A DNA stretch of 60,954 bases from Flammeovirgaceae bacterium. Lineage in GTDB: Bacteria > Bacteroidota > Bacteroidia > Cytophagales > Cyclobacteriaceae. Each line of letters opens with the position of its first letter. The stretch's first letter is position 1. Below are positions 37,612 to 47,305 of the stretch, one piece after another. Both the position numbers and the translations under genes were made by a program. The notes under the pieces were generated by a model that worked only from the letters and a program-made list of their open reading frames with translations, was not told the DNA's origin and searched no databases. The stretch covers positions 1 to 60,954 of the forward strand of contig JAJTEH010000013.1 of NCBI GenBank assembly GCA_021298355.1, given 5' to 3'.

Positions 37612-39045
37612 ATGAAAAAATACGTTTTGCTTTTTTTAGTTGTATTGGCCAGTGGCGTAGGAGGTGTAGTAGGCGCTTTGTTTACGATCAAATACGTTTA
37701 CCAGGATGAGGTAGCCTACAACTCAATAGAACAACGGCAGCAAACTATTTTGGTTAATCAAAATCGCGATACATCCTACAATGTTCCAGCCGATAAGGAT
37801 TTTTTACAAACAGCAAAAAAAGCTACAGCAGGCGTAGTACATATTCGAACATCGTATGGCGCTGGTAATTTTAGCATCAACCCGTTAGAATTTCGCCACG
37901 ATTGGAATGCGCGTTCTTCCGGTTCAGGCGTCATCATTTCAGATGATGGCTTCATCCTTACCAACTACCATGTAATTGAAGATGCATCGAACATCGAAGT
38001 TGTAATGAACAACAACCAACGCTTTTTCGCTAAAGTTGTTGGTGTTGATGCCAGCACAGATTTGGCTCTGCTAAAAGTTAAAGCTAATAACTTGCCCTTT
38101 ATCCCGTACGGAAATTCTGATCGTGTGCAATTGGGAGAATGGGTTTTAGCCATTGGTAATCCGTTCGATTTAAATTCTACAGTTACAGCCGGAATTGTAA
38201 GTGCCAAAGCACGTAACATCGGCATTTTACGCGATCGAAATAATTTACAAATCGAATCTTTCATTCAAACAGATGCTGCCGTAAATCCCGGAAATAGTGG
38301 AGGTGCATTAGTAAACATTCGTGGCGAGTTAATCGGCATCAATTCTGCAATCGCTACTTCTAATGGAAGTTACCAGGGGTATTCTTTTGCTATACCTATT
38401 AGCCTGGCTAAAAAAGTAGCAGATGATTTATTAGAGTTTGGCACCGTGCAACGAGGTTTATTGGGTATTCAGATTTCGGATGTGAATGCTGCCGTTTCAG
38501 AAGCATTAAGTTTATCCGTAAATCAAGGTGTTTTAATTGAAAGAGTGAATGAAAACTCAGCAGCTTTAGAAGCTGGATTACAAGATGGCGATGTAATTAC
38601 AGCCATTGAAGAAAAATCTGTAAACAGTGTTTCTGAGTTACAAGAAATGGTTGCTCGTAACCGGCCCGGAAAAAAATTAGATGTTACCTATTTGCGAAAC
38701 GGAAAAACAAGTAAAACCAACGTTACCCTGCGCAACCAGGAAGGAAAAGTGAAATTAGCAGGTAAACCCATTGCATCAGAATTTGAAGGTGCAACGTTAG
38801 CCGATGTTCCGTACAAAACGTTGGTAGATGTTGGTTTAGAAGGAGGCGTACAAATTGTAAAGGTTGAAACCGGAAAATGGCAAAAAGCCGGAGTAAAAGA
38901 AAAATTCATTATCGGTTTTGTAGATAAACTTCCGGTTAACAACCTCGAAGACTTTAACCGAATAATGGAATTTAAAAAAGATGGTGTGTTGATAGAAGGA
39001 TATTATCCTGATGGCACAAAAGGAACTTACGGTTTAGCATGGTAA
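37612..39045 (+). CDS. DegP/HtrA-family periplasmic serine protease
   Basis: This protease has 477 residues from the ATG at 37612; a TTG 18 bases upstream would add an unlikely head. An N-terminal membrane anchor or signal peptide covers about residues 4-27. The trypsin-like domain has the triad His120 (ILTNYHVIED), Asp150 (DASTDLALLKV) and Ser229 (VNPGNSGGAL). Two PDZ domains follow, one at about 290-370 (RGLLGIQISDV, then GDVITAIEEKSV) and a second, less typical one in the last 100 residues. The protein degrades or refolds damaged envelope proteins. Its position after Hsp20 suggests a stress function, but the terminator between them argues for separate regulation. Confidence 0.93.
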   Translation: MKKYVLLFLVVLASGVGGVVGALFTIKYVYQDEVAYNSIEQRQQTILVNQNRDTSYNVPADKDFLQTAKKATAGVVHIRTSYGAGNFSINPLEFRHDWNARSSGSGVIISDDGFILTNYHVIEDASNIEVVMNNNQRFFAKVVGVDASTDLALLKVKANNLPFIPYGNSDRVQLGEWVLAIGNPFDLNSTVTAGIVSAKARNIGILRDRNNLQIESFIQTDAAVNPGNSGGALVNIRGELIGINSAIATSNGSYQGYSFAIPISLAKKVADDLLEFGTVQRGLLGIQISDVNAAVSEALSLSVNQGVLIERVNENSAALEAGLQDGDVITAIEEKSVNSVSELQEMVARNRPGKKLDVTYLRNGKTSKTNVTLRNQEGKVKLAGKPIASEFEGATLADVPYKTLVDVGLEGGVQIVKVETGKWQKAGVKEKFIIGFVDKLPVNNLEDFNRIMEFKKDGVLIEGYYPDGTKGTYGLAW

Positions 39046-39068
39046 GCTTTTAAATTCCATTACCTTTG
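39039..39068 (+). promoter_or_regulatory. Promoter of the ALDH7-family gene
   Basis: TACCTTTG (39061-39068) matches the -7 consensus exactly and ATG (39039-39041), a partial TTG match, lies at the ideal 19-base spacing. It overlaps the end of the protease gene and predicts a leader of about 110 bases containing an interrupted hairpin (CACGAAA with TTTCGTG). Confidence 0.55.
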
Positions 39069-39187
39069 TGGATAGAAGTTTGGTATCATTTGCTACCTAG
39101 TTCAGCCACGAAAAGTTTATACCAATGCCATACATGCAAGAACTTTCGTGAGTTGACCTTCGCCTTAACTCAGAAAGAAAAATCATC

Positions 39188-40729
39188 ATGAAAAACTTTG
39201 GCATTCAGCAAGCCCTGCAAACACTTGGTGTTAAAAAAACAAATCAAGGCACATCAACAGGAAATAAATGGTTGCGATCAAGTGGAGCAGCCATCGAATC
39301 TTTTTCGCCAGCCGATGGGAAACTTATTGGTTCTGTTGTAGCTACAGATGAAAAAGGGTATGCACAAGTTGTAGCCGAAGCACAAAAAGCGTTTGAAGTT
39401 TGGCGCGTATGGCCTGCACCCAAACGAGGCGAAGTGGTAAGGCAAATTGGTGAAGCATTACGAAACTACAAAGAACCATTAGGCAAACTCGTTTCGTACG
39501 AAATGGGTAAATCGTATCAAGAAGGCTTAGGCGAAGTACAAGAAATGATAGACATCTGCGATTTTGCAGTTGGTTTATCCCGACAATTACATGGTTTAAC
39601 CATGCATTCGGAACGTCCTAACCACCGTATGTACGAACAATATCATCCATTAGGTATTGTAGGTATTATTTCCGCATTTAATTTTCCTGTAGCGGTATGG
39701 TCGTGGAACACCATGTTAGCGTGGGTTTGTGGCGATGTTTGCATTTGGAAACCATCTGAGAAAACTCCTTTGTGCAGCATTGCTTGCCAAAACATAATTG
39801 CGCAAGTATTCGAAAAAAACAATGTACCCGAAGGAGTTAGCTGTATTATCAATGGCGATTACAAAGTAGGGCAGTGGCTAAGCACAGATGAGCGCATTCC
39901 TTTGGTTTCGGCAACAGGCTCTGTGCGCATGGGTAAAGCAGTAGGCAAAGCAGTAGGCGAACGATTAGGCAGAGCCTTGCTTGAGTTAGGCGGTAACAAC
40001 GCCATCATCATTTCAGAACATGCTAACCTGGATGTAGCCATTCGGGGTGCGTTGTTTGGTGCGGTAGGAACTGCAGGGCAACGTTGTACAACTACACGCA
40101 GGTTAATCATCCACGAAAGTGTATATGAAGAAGTAAAAAACCGTTTGAAAAATGCCTACGCCAAATTGAAAATCGGCAACCCTTTAAATGCAGAAAATCA
40201 TGTTGGCCCACTTATAGATAAACTCGCAGTGAAAGCTTACAGCGATGCACTTAAAAAAGTAAAAGCCGAAGGCGGAAAGATGGTGGTTGAAGGAGGCGTG
40301 TTAAAAGGAGATGGATACGAATCGGGTTGTTATGTAAAGCCAGCTATTGCCGAAGCAAAAAATAGTTTTCAGATTGTACAGCAAGAAACCTTCGCTCCAA
40401 TTTTGTATATCATGTCATACAAAACGATTGATGAAGCCATTGCTTTGCAGAATGGTGTGAAGCAAGGATTATCGTCTGCAATTATGACGAACCACATGCA
40501 GGAGATGGAAAAATTCTTATCTCATGCCGGTTCGGATTGTGGCATTGCAAATGTTAATATTGGAACGAGTGGTGCCGAAATAGGCGGAGCATTTGGCGGA
40601 GAGAAAGAAACCGGAGGAGGTCGCGAGTCTGGCTCTGATGCCTGGAAAGTATACATGCGCAGGCAAACCAACACCATTAATTATGGTACAACTTTGCCTC
40701 TTGCACAAGGTATTAAGTTTGATATTTAA
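39188..40729 (+). CDS. Aldehyde dehydrogenase, ALDH7 family (aminoadipic-semialdehyde type)
   Basis: This 513-residue NAD(P)-dependent aldehyde dehydrogenase has the catalytic Cys300 in GTAGQRCTTTRR, the general base Glu266 in LLELGGNNAI, and Asn165 in SAFNFPVAVW. The segment MYEQYHPLGIVGIISAFNFP and the C-terminal GGGRESGSDAWKVYMRRQTNT are typical of antiquitin/ALDH7, whose known substrates include alpha-aminoadipic semialdehyde in lysine degradation and betaine aldehyde. A role in lysine breakdown is therefore likely but not proven. It is monocistronic, with a long leader. Confidence 0.92.
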   Translation: MKNFGIQQALQTLGVKKTNQGTSTGNKWLRSSGAAIESFSPADGKLIGSVVATDEKGYAQVVAEAQKAFEVWRVWPAPKRGEVVRQIGEALRNYKEPLGKLVSYEMGKSYQEGLGEVQEMIDICDFAVGLSRQLHGLTMHSERPNHRMYEQYHPLGIVGIISAFNFPVAVWSWNTMLAWVCGDVCIWKPSEKTPLCSIACQNIIAQVFEKNNVPEGVSCIINGDYKVGQWLSTDERIPLVSATGSVRMGKAVGKAVGERLGRALLELGGNNAIIISEHANLDVAIRGALFGAVGTAGQRCTTTRRLIIHESVYEEVKNRLKNAYAKLKIGNPLNAENHVGPLIDKLAVKAYSDALKKVKAEGGKMVVEGGVLKGDGYESGCYVKPAIAEAKNSFQIVQQETFAPILYIMSYKTIDEAIALQNGVKQGLSSAIMTNHMQEMEKFLSHAGSDCGIANVNIGTSGAEIGGAFGGEKETGGGRESGSDAWKVYMRRQTNTINYGTTLPLAQGIKFDI

Positions 40730-40812
40730 GAAAACAAACAACAAAGTAAAGACACTAGAAAAACCGTTGGTAAAGTATTTATAATTTGATGATGATAGTT
40801 TTACACACTCGG

Positions 40813-40842
40813 TTTGTCAAATAGTGTATCATTCTATATTTT
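40813..40842 (+). promoter_or_regulatory. Promoter of the single-domain regulator
   Basis: TTTG (40813-40816), 18 bases, then TATATTTT (40835-40842, one mismatch to the -7 consensus). The ATG at 40864 is 21 bases further on. Confidence 0.6.
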
Positions 40843-40863
40843 TAACATGAAATAATTTCAGGT

Positions 40864-41268
40864 ATGGCAAAGAAATATAAAACTGTGATGTTAATCGATG
40901 ATAACGAAATCGATAATCTGATCAACCAAAAAATGATTGAGGCAGCGGCTATCACAGAAACCATTTACACCCACACAGGTGCAAAAAGCGCCATAGAATT
41001 TTTAAAGAATATGGAAAAAACAGGAATGGCCGAACAGGTACTTCCGGATGTAATATTCCTTGATATTGATATGCCATTGATGGACGGTTTTCAATTTTTA
41101 GATGAATTTGAAAAACTAAGTCCGGTGGCTAAAAAGAAATGCAGAATTGTGATGCTTACATCCAGCATCAACCCTCAAGATTTTAATCGTTCTAAAAAAT
41201 ACGATAATGTAAAACTGTATTTAAACAAACCACTATCTCACGAGAGCATTATAAAACTCGATATTTGA
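40864..41268 (+). CDS. Single-domain receiver (CheY-like) response regulator
   Basis: This 134-residue receiver has the acidic pair Asp12-Asp13, phospho-acceptor Asp67 in FLDIDMPLMDG, Thr99 in MLTSS and Lys122 in LNKPL. It has no output domain. It belongs to the LIDDNEIDN group of Bacteroidota receivers, which are usually partners of hybrid or orphan kinases. No kinase lies next to it; it has its own promoter and ends at the bidirectional terminator at 41303-41333. It is possibly a shared phosphorelay element. Confidence 0.92.
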   Translation: MAKKYKTVMLIDDNEIDNLINQKMIEAAAITETIYTHTGAKSAIEFLKNMEKTGMAEQVLPDVIFLDIDMPLMDGFQFLDEFEKLSPVAKKKCRIVMLTSSINPQDFNRSKKYDNVKLYLNKPLSHESIIKLDI

Positions 41269-41302
41269 TATTGAAAGGAATTAAACGTTAAAGTAGTCAA
41301 CA

Positions 41303-41333
41303 AAAAAGTCCGCAATTAATTTGCGGACTTTTT
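41303..41333. terminator. Palindromic bidirectional terminator, copy 3 (variant)
   Basis: AAAAAGTCCGCAA (41303-41315) and TTGCGGACTTTTT (41321-41333) form a perfect 13-bp stem with a TTAAT loop and T-runs on both strands. It lies between the convergent receiver gene and the gene of unknown function at 41453, and shares the AAAGTCC outer stem with the other two copies. Confidence 0.9.
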
Positions 41334-41452
41334 GTTTTATGCTGCTTAAAAAAACACTACTCTATCCGAGTAAAATAAAATTAGAAATTGATATTTCGTA
41401 ATGCTGTAAGTATAGGGTCTTAATCGTTACTGTGTGTACTTCTTCCGGTACA

Positions 41453-42913
41453 CTAATCTGTAACCGGTTCCATTTCGGTTAGTTGTTTCACAAACTTATC
41501 GTCAAAGCGAATTAATAAAGTTGGTGCAAAGTATTTTACTTCTAAAGACTTTAAGCGAGGTAAAATGGCGTTTATTTTTTTCGCTTTTTCTTTTTTGGCT
41601 TCGCTCGTTGTGATTTTTAAAATCTTTAAGAACAACAAAATGTTTTCGCAACTGTCTTTACCCAACATACGGATTTGCCTTTGTATACTATTGCTTAACT
41701 GATTAAACAATTCGTAATCCTGCAACATCACATATTGTAACGAAAGCAAAGCCTTCACTTCCATATACGTAATCGGGAATTTTTTTAAGCTAACTTCATT
41801 CAATAAGTTATTCAACACTTTGGCGGCTTCATCGTATTTGCCTGCATAATAACAAGCGAGTGCGCGGTAACAAATGTATATAGTATGTTTTGGAACATCC
41901 AACGCATCTACTTCGTAATCAATAAATAAGTTTTCGTTTTCAGCGTAAAGTTCTGCCTCATTACCCAAGCGCAAATGCCTTTGAATCTTTGTAATTAAAA
42001 ATTGCGCAGGGAAGGAATAAGTAGTGTAATTAACTAAAAGATTGGTAGCGGCATCGTTTACTTCTTCAAAATACTTTTCAGATTCGCGGTAAACTTTGTA
42101 GTGAGTGTAATACTCTAACCGTAAAAATTCGAAAACGAGATTAAGGTGATAGTAGATGGCATCCAGGTTATAGGTTTCGAATATCTTCTGCACTTTAGCA
42201 AAAATATCTTCGATCGATTCTAAGTCTGGTCTGTACGAATCATCCGGCTCAACAAACAAGCGATGGAAAATATTTAAACAACTTCTGTATACAAACAACC
42301 GATGCGACTCATATAAATTAGCCACATTATCCATTTCCTTTTGCAATAAACCCAGGCTTAGTTTCTCTACTTCGCCTCCGGTAAATAAATACTCGCCATA
42401 TTTTTTAAAATAATCGGCCAGCAAATCTTCCGCCTTATCCAAAGCCAACATATAGGCAACGTGGCGGTTATATAATTGCGAGTATTGGAAATAATCGGGT
42501 GAATTAACGTTTAATTTTTTTAGCGATTTGTAAATAGTAGTTAACTCGTTAGCCAAATCGTAATCAAGTAACTCTTTTTCTAATTTTTTAAGCGTAGCAA
42601 TAGAGATGGCTTTCTTTTTGGTGAAAAGCACCTCGGTGATATTGGCTAGTTTCTTTAATACATCTGTGCGCGGACTTTCCAATTGCGCCATCAGGTATTC
42701 TTCAATTTTTAAATTGAGGCGCGAGCGCAAGGTGTAGTAGGCATTGGCATTTACCTCTAACTCTGCCATAATTTTGTTATCCGACAATTGTCTCTCGCGT
42801 AAGGAGCGCAAGAGATAAGCAGATTTTTCTGCATTACTTTCCACCAGGCTGTCGTAAATAGCCTGAAAGTCTTTTTCAGAAAGTTGTTTGACTATGTTTT
42901 TGAGCTTAGCCAT
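41453..42913 (-). CDS. Conserved helical protein of unknown function
   Basis: This 486-residue protein has no signal peptide or membrane span and is almost entirely helical. It is Leu/Lys/Glu-rich, with TPR-like helix pairs spread over the whole length (for example LDVPKHTIYICYRALACYYAG near residue 345). It starts MAKLKNIVKQLSEKDFQAIYD. I recognise no named domain, only a general resemblance to long helical-repeat proteins that occur in Bacteroidota. It is divergent from the WG-repeat gene, with 105 bases between the starts, so the two could share regulation. Function is unknown; a scaffold or protein-binding role is the most that can be inferred. Confidence 0.8.
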   Translation of the reverse strand: MAKLKNIVKQLSEKDFQAIYDSLVESNAEKSAYLLRSLRERQLSDNKIMAELEVNANAYYTLRSRLNLKIEEYLMAQLESPRTDVLKKLANITEVLFTKKKAISIATLKKLEKELLDYDLANELTTIYKSLKKLNVNSPDYFQYSQLYNRHVAYMLALDKAEDLLADYFKKYGEYLFTGGEVEKLSLGLLQKEMDNVANLYESHRLFVYRSCLNIFHRLFVEPDDSYRPDLESIEDIFAKVQKIFETYNLDAIYYHLNLVFEFLRLEYYTHYKVYRESEKYFEEVNDAATNLLVNYTTYSFPAQFLITKIQRHLRLGNEAELYAENENLFIDYEVDALDVPKHTIYICYRALACYYAGKYDEAAKVLNNLLNEVSLKKFPITYMEVKALLSLQYVMLQDYELFNQLSNSIQRQIRMLGKDSCENILLFLKILKITTSEAKKEKAKKINAILPRLKSLEVKYFAPTLLIRFDDKFVKQLTEMEPVTD

Positions 42914-43018
42914 TGGATAGCATTTCAGCGTTTAAGTTAAAAAATAATTTTCCATGCACAAGGTTACTTATCAGCTTCCTTTTAAAATAATCACAAACTT
43001 TGTTACATTTTTACAAGA

Positions 43019-45517
43019 ATGAGGAAAACAGGCATCATACTTTCTTTTCTTTTCGCAGGGCAACTTGCTTGGGCACAGCTTACACCGGAAAAAGCAGCCT
43101 GGAATAACCTTGGGCGAGAGCGCTGGATAAAAGTTAGGCAATTCCTCGATAAAGCACTAAGGAAGGATTCTACTAACGTTGGTGCCAACTTTACCTACAG
43201 TTGGTATTTCTTCACACAAGGAAATCCTCAGTTTCATCTCGATTCTTCTTACGTTTATTTGCAAAAAGTAAAACGCGATTTTTCTCTGCTTACAAAATCA
43301 GAAAAGCAAAAGTTAGAGTGGTATCCTATTACCGATAAAGAAATTGAGAGGCTTCAATCATACCAGGATAGCGCAGCTTTTGAACGGGCATTTGTTGCCA
43401 ATACCGAAATGGCGTATGGGTATTTCATACAACAATTTACTTGGGCTAAGCAAGTATCGCGTGCCAGAGAATTACAAATTGAAGTTGGCTTTTTAATGGC
43501 CTTGCGCAGAAACACACACGAAGCCTTTGCGGAATTTTTACAAAAATATCCAGCCAGTTACCGTGCTACAGAAGCAAAAAACCGATTCGAAAAATTATTG
43601 TACGAATTCGAAACGGCAAGTGGTCGTTTACAGGCTTACGAAACTTTTTATGAACAATACAAGGATAGTCCGTACAGAAAAGAGGCAGCGCAAAAAATAT
43701 TTATCTTATCAACCTTGGCGGGCGACTCACTTAGTTTTGTAAAGTTCATTAACAAATGGAAACACGGAGCGCAAGTTGAATTCGCGAAAGAGATTATTCA
43801 AAATTTACATAAGAAAGATGAAACCGAAGAAACAGTTTTTCCGGTTTGGCAAAAGCAACAATACTCGTTATTAAAAACAGATGGAACACTTTCGTCTTCT
43901 CCTACTCTAAAAGAATTAGAAAAAGAATTGCAATGCGAAGGAATATCAACCTATTTTTTTCTATCAGGCGATAAGGTTTTTACCATCCACGGAAAATTAC
44001 TTACACGAGAAGCGAAAGGCATCAATCCGATGGAGGCTGGTTTTGTAGTTGTTGAAAAAGAAAAAGCTAATGAAGTCTGGCATCTGGCAGGCAATAAACT
44101 ATTTGAAAGCAACGGAGCATTAGAATTATTAGCCGGAAAATGGTGGTTAGAAAAGAAAGATGGAAAACAAACCGTATACAGTCTGTTGGGTTATCCATTG
44201 CTTACAGGAGATTGGCGAAAAGTACTAGCCTTTGATGGATGGTTAGCGTTGCAAACAGAAACAAGTTGGCTATTGGTTTCATTTAGCGATGTGGCCGATG
44301 TAAACAATCAACATAAAAAAACAATTGCCGCAGAAGAAGTAAAACCCTTTAAGCAAGGAATTTGGTATAAAACCGGTAATCAAGAAGCGTTACTTTCAGT
44401 CAATGGAAAATACTTAGTAACGCAACAAGCTGCGAAAATAGATTTATATGATGGAGGAATTGCTGTAACCCGCGATTCGCTTTCAACTTTGTTTATTCGT
44501 AACAAAGAAGTTAATAAGGATGTAAAAAATCTAAAATGGTTGAAACCATTTTGGGTATTTCAAAAAAACAATCGGTATGCCTACCTAAATAGTGATCATT
44601 CTTCTATTTTTAATTTCGATTTCGATACCATTCAGGTATACGGGCAAAAACTAATTGGTTTTAAAAAAGATAGTGTAGAAGTAGTATACAATCATCAAAA
44701 AATAATTTATGCTCGCCATTTGGTAAAAGAACTACTATCAAAAAATGATTCTGTTTATTTTGTTTTGAAGCGAGCGGACAAACAATATGTAGCCAATGTT
44801 TTAGGGCAAAATCTTTTTATCCTTGATGCAGATAAAATAAGTTATTTAGGAGGAAACTTTTTTTTAAAATCGAAAAAAGAAAAGCAATGGATTGTCAACA
44901 GAAAAGGTCAGATTTTAATTGAACTTTCTGCCGATATGCAAGCAAGTGTTCGGAGTAATTTTATTGTACTCGTTCAGAAAAACAAATTTGGTTTACTGGG
45001 CGATGCAGTAGGGCAATTGATTAAACCTAAATTTGAGAAAGGAATCGTTCCGTTGCTAAATCAGCAACTATTAGTTTTTCAATCCAACAGATATTACCTC
45101 GTAAATTGGAATTATAAAAATCTTCCCACTCAGTTTTGGGAAGATTACGAAATCATTAATGAGCAATACATTTGGTTTAAAAAAGGATTTTACTGGCATG
45201 TATTCGATTTAAAAAAATCAAAAGTTGTTATCTCCAACATCAGCGATTACAAACTTGTAAAGCAAAATTCGAACGATGCTTACTTTGTTTTTCGGCAAGA
45301 TAGTCAACTTGGCTTATGGCATACCCAAATGGGAATTTTGCTTGAACCATTATTTTCTAACATTCAGATAAAAGGAAATGATGCAAACTTTATTATTGCA
45401 CAGAAGGAAGTAGAAGAGGCAGGATTAATTTTACTTTTTGTGTACGACCAAACAGGTAAACAAATACTAAAAGAAGTGTACGAAGAAAAAGATTTTGACG
45501 AAGCGATCTGCGATTAA
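43019..45517 (+). CDS. Secreted helical-repeat and WG-repeat protein
   Basis: This 832-residue protein has a signal peptide (residues 1-20, ending AWAQ). The first roughly 260 residues are helical and TPR-like (HEAFAEFLQKYPASYRATEA). The rest is beta-rich, with degenerate WG repeats such as NKFGLLGDAVGQLIKPKFE near residue 660 and SQLGLWHTQMGILLEPLF near residue 760. WG-repeat proteins are common in Bacteroidota, and their ligands are unknown. The protein is probably periplasmic or at the outer membrane. The start coincides closely with the signal peptide, and no clear promoter is seen in the 105-base divergent gap. Confidence 0.78.
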   Translation: MRKTGIILSFLFAGQLAWAQLTPEKAAWNNLGRERWIKVRQFLDKALRKDSTNVGANFTYSWYFFTQGNPQFHLDSSYVYLQKVKRDFSLLTKSEKQKLEWYPITDKEIERLQSYQDSAAFERAFVANTEMAYGYFIQQFTWAKQVSRARELQIEVGFLMALRRNTHEAFAEFLQKYPASYRATEAKNRFEKLLYEFETASGRLQAYETFYEQYKDSPYRKEAAQKIFILSTLAGDSLSFVKFINKWKHGAQVEFAKEIIQNLHKKDETEETVFPVWQKQQYSLLKTDGTLSSSPTLKELEKELQCEGISTYFFLSGDKVFTIHGKLLTREAKGINPMEAGFVVVEKEKANEVWHLAGNKLFESNGALELLAGKWWLEKKDGKQTVYSLLGYPLLTGDWRKVLAFDGWLALQTETSWLLVSFSDVADVNNQHKKTIAAEEVKPFKQGIWYKTGNQEALLSVNGKYLVTQQAAKIDLYDGGIAVTRDSLSTLFIRNKEVNKDVKNLKWLKPFWVFQKNNRYAYLNSDHSSIFNFDFDTIQVYGQKLIGFKKDSVEVVYNHQKIIYARHLVKELLSKNDSVYFVLKRADKQYVANVLGQNLFILDADKISYLGGNFFLKSKKEKQWIVNRKGQILIELSADMQASVRSNFIVLVQKNKFGLLGDAVGQLIKPKFEKGIVPLLNQQLLVFQSNRYYLVNWNYKNLPTQFWEDYEIINEQYIWFKKGFYWHVFDLKKSKVVISNISDYKLVKQNSNDAYFVFRQDSQLGLWHTQMGILLEPLFSNIQIKGNDANFIIAQKEVEEAGLILLFVYDQTGKQILKEVYEEKDFDEAICD

Positions 45518-45566
45518 ATTTAACTCAGTGTTTACATAAACGGAAATCAGAAATCTGAATAATCCT

Positions 45567-45574
45567 TAGCTTTG
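45567..45574 (+). promoter_or_regulatory. -7 box of the PafA-like phosphatase gene
   Basis: TAGCTTTG matches TAnnTTTG exactly, 14 bases before the ATG at 45589, so the leader would be only about 8 bases. A small dyad TCAGA-AA-TCTGA (45547-45558) lies upstream. No TTG is found at ideal spacing. Confidence 0.5.
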
Positions 45575-45588
45575 TAAAAAAATGTACT

Positions 45589-47241
45589 ATGCTTCGTTTC
45601 TGTTTTCTTTTCATTTGCATTGTTCAATTCGGATTTGCTCAGGTAAAACCAACTCAACCAAACACACCACCTAAGCTTGTTGTAGGTATTGTAATTGACC
45701 AAATGCGCCAAGAATATTTGTATCGGTTTTACGATACCTTTGGAGAAGGCGGATTTAAGCGAATGATGGCACAAGGCTTTATGGCCACTAACATGCATTA
45801 CAACTATGCGCCAACATACACAGGGCCGGGTCATGCATCCATTTATACGGGTACAACTCCGGCCATACATGGCATTATCGCAAATGATTATTACGATAAA
45901 GAAGAAAAGAAAGTAGTGAATTGTGTAGAAGATTTATCGCAAGCCTTAGTAGGTGCAACACAAACGGGCAAAGGAGTTTCGCCCAAACGCTTGCAAACCA
46001 CTACCATAACAGACGAGCTAAAATTGTTTACACAAAGCAGAGCAAAAGTAATTGGCGTGTCTATAAAAGACAGAGGTGCCATTTTACCTGCCGGTCATTT
46101 AGCAGATGGTGCCTATTTTCCTGAAGGACGAGGAGGAAAATTTATTACCAGCGCATTCTATAAAAATCAACTTCCCGATTGGGTAAATAAATTCAACGAA
46201 AGAAATTTAATCAACACGTATTACAAACAAACCTGGACACTCCTTTTGCCACCAGAAAAATACACAGCATCCGGCCCAGATGAATCTCCTTACGAACGAA
46301 AACTCGATGCAAAAACTAAAATGATTTTTCCTTATCCTACCCAAGAAATGATTAATAAAGTAGGAGCAGATTATTTTTCGTACACACCCTTTGCTAACGA
46401 TTACATCACTGAGTTTTCTAAAGCTGCTATTCAAGGCGAGCAAATGGGAGAAGATGAGGTAACAGATTTCTTAACTATTTCTTACTCAACACCCGATATT
46501 ATGGGCCATGCTGTAGGCCCGCGCGCTATCGAATTGCAAGATATGTATCTTCGTTTAGATAAAAACCTGGCCGATTTATTATCTACACTTGATAAAGAAA
46601 TAGGTACTGGAAATTATGTAGTGTTCATCACGGCAGACCATGGCGTTGCAGAAGTGCCGCAATACTTAAAGGATAAGAAAATACCGGCCGGTTATTTTAA
46701 CGAAGAATATGCCACCGCCAAAGTAAATGAATATCTGGCAAGTTTTTATCCCGGAAAAAAATTAATAGAAAGAATAAGTAACGCTCAGGTATACTTAAAC
46801 CACCAGGCGTTTGATGGCTCGCCTAAAAGCACGGGGCTAGATTTTTTTGTAGTGGCAGAACTGGCCGGAAAATTTCTGATGACCATAGATGGTGTAGCCA
46901 ATTATTACACCGAAGCAGTAATCAAACAAAGTGATTTTAACGAAGGAGGTATAAAAGGAAAAATTATACGCGGATTTCATGCTAAACGCTCGGGTGATAT
47001 TGCGCTTGTTTTCGAACCGGCCTGGTTCGAAGGAAACTCAGTACAAGGCACTACACATGGTTCTCCATATGCGTATGATACACATGTTCCACTCTTGATG
47101 ATGGGAAAAGGTATCAGGCCAGGGCAATCGCATCTTCCCTACGACATTACAGATATCACACCTACTTTATCGGTGCTTATGAAAGTAATGTTTCCTAATG
47201 GTTGCACAGGCAAGCCGATACTTGCAGCATTAGAGCCATGA
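45589..47241 (+). CDS. Secreted PafA-type alkaline phosphatase
   Basis: This 550-residue protein has a signal peptide (residues 1-17). It belongs to the alkaline phosphatase superfamily branch of Elizabethkingia PafA: metal ligand Asp37 (VGIVIDQMR), nucleophile Thr78 (APTYTGPGH), Asn99, the Lys160-x-Arg162 pair (SIKDRGAI), metal ligands Asp and His in STPDIMGHAVGP, ADHG, and the final His in TTHGSPYAYDTHVPLL. All active-site elements known for PafA phosphomonoesterases are present, so hydrolysis of phosphomonoesters in the periplasm is the likely role; diesterase relatives lack the Lys/Arg pair. It is followed by an amino-acid permease gene after 64 bases. Confidence 0.92.
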   Translation: MLRFCFLFICIVQFGFAQVKPTQPNTPPKLVVGIVIDQMRQEYLYRFYDTFGEGGFKRMMAQGFMATNMHYNYAPTYTGPGHASIYTGTTPAIHGIIANDYYDKEEKKVVNCVEDLSQALVGATQTGKGVSPKRLQTTTITDELKLFTQSRAKVIGVSIKDRGAILPAGHLADGAYFPEGRGGKFITSAFYKNQLPDWVNKFNERNLINTYYKQTWTLLLPPEKYTASGPDESPYERKLDAKTKMIFPYPTQEMINKVGADYFSYTPFANDYITEFSKAAIQGEQMGEDEVTDFLTISYSTPDIMGHAVGPRAIELQDMYLRLDKNLADLLSTLDKEIGTGNYVVFITADHGVAEVPQYLKDKKIPAGYFNEEYATAKVNEYLASFYPGKKLIERISNAQVYLNHQAFDGSPKSTGLDFFVVAELAGKFLMTIDGVANYYTEAVIKQSDFNEGGIKGKIIRGFHAKRSGDIALVFEPAWFEGNSVQGTTHGSPYAYDTHVPLLMMGKGIRPGQSHLPYDITDITPTLSVLMKVMFPNGCTGKPILAALEP

Positions 47242-47305
47242 TGGCGATTATTCGCACTTGTTTTTTTCTTATCACTATTTCTTATCTTTCCGCATAATCT
47301 TTTTT

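Noticed and set aside
37101-37691. A 196-residue minus-strand frame over the Hsp20 gene
   Set aside because: It is the reverse of Hsp20, the terminator and the protease start. The sequence looks like translated noise and matches no family.
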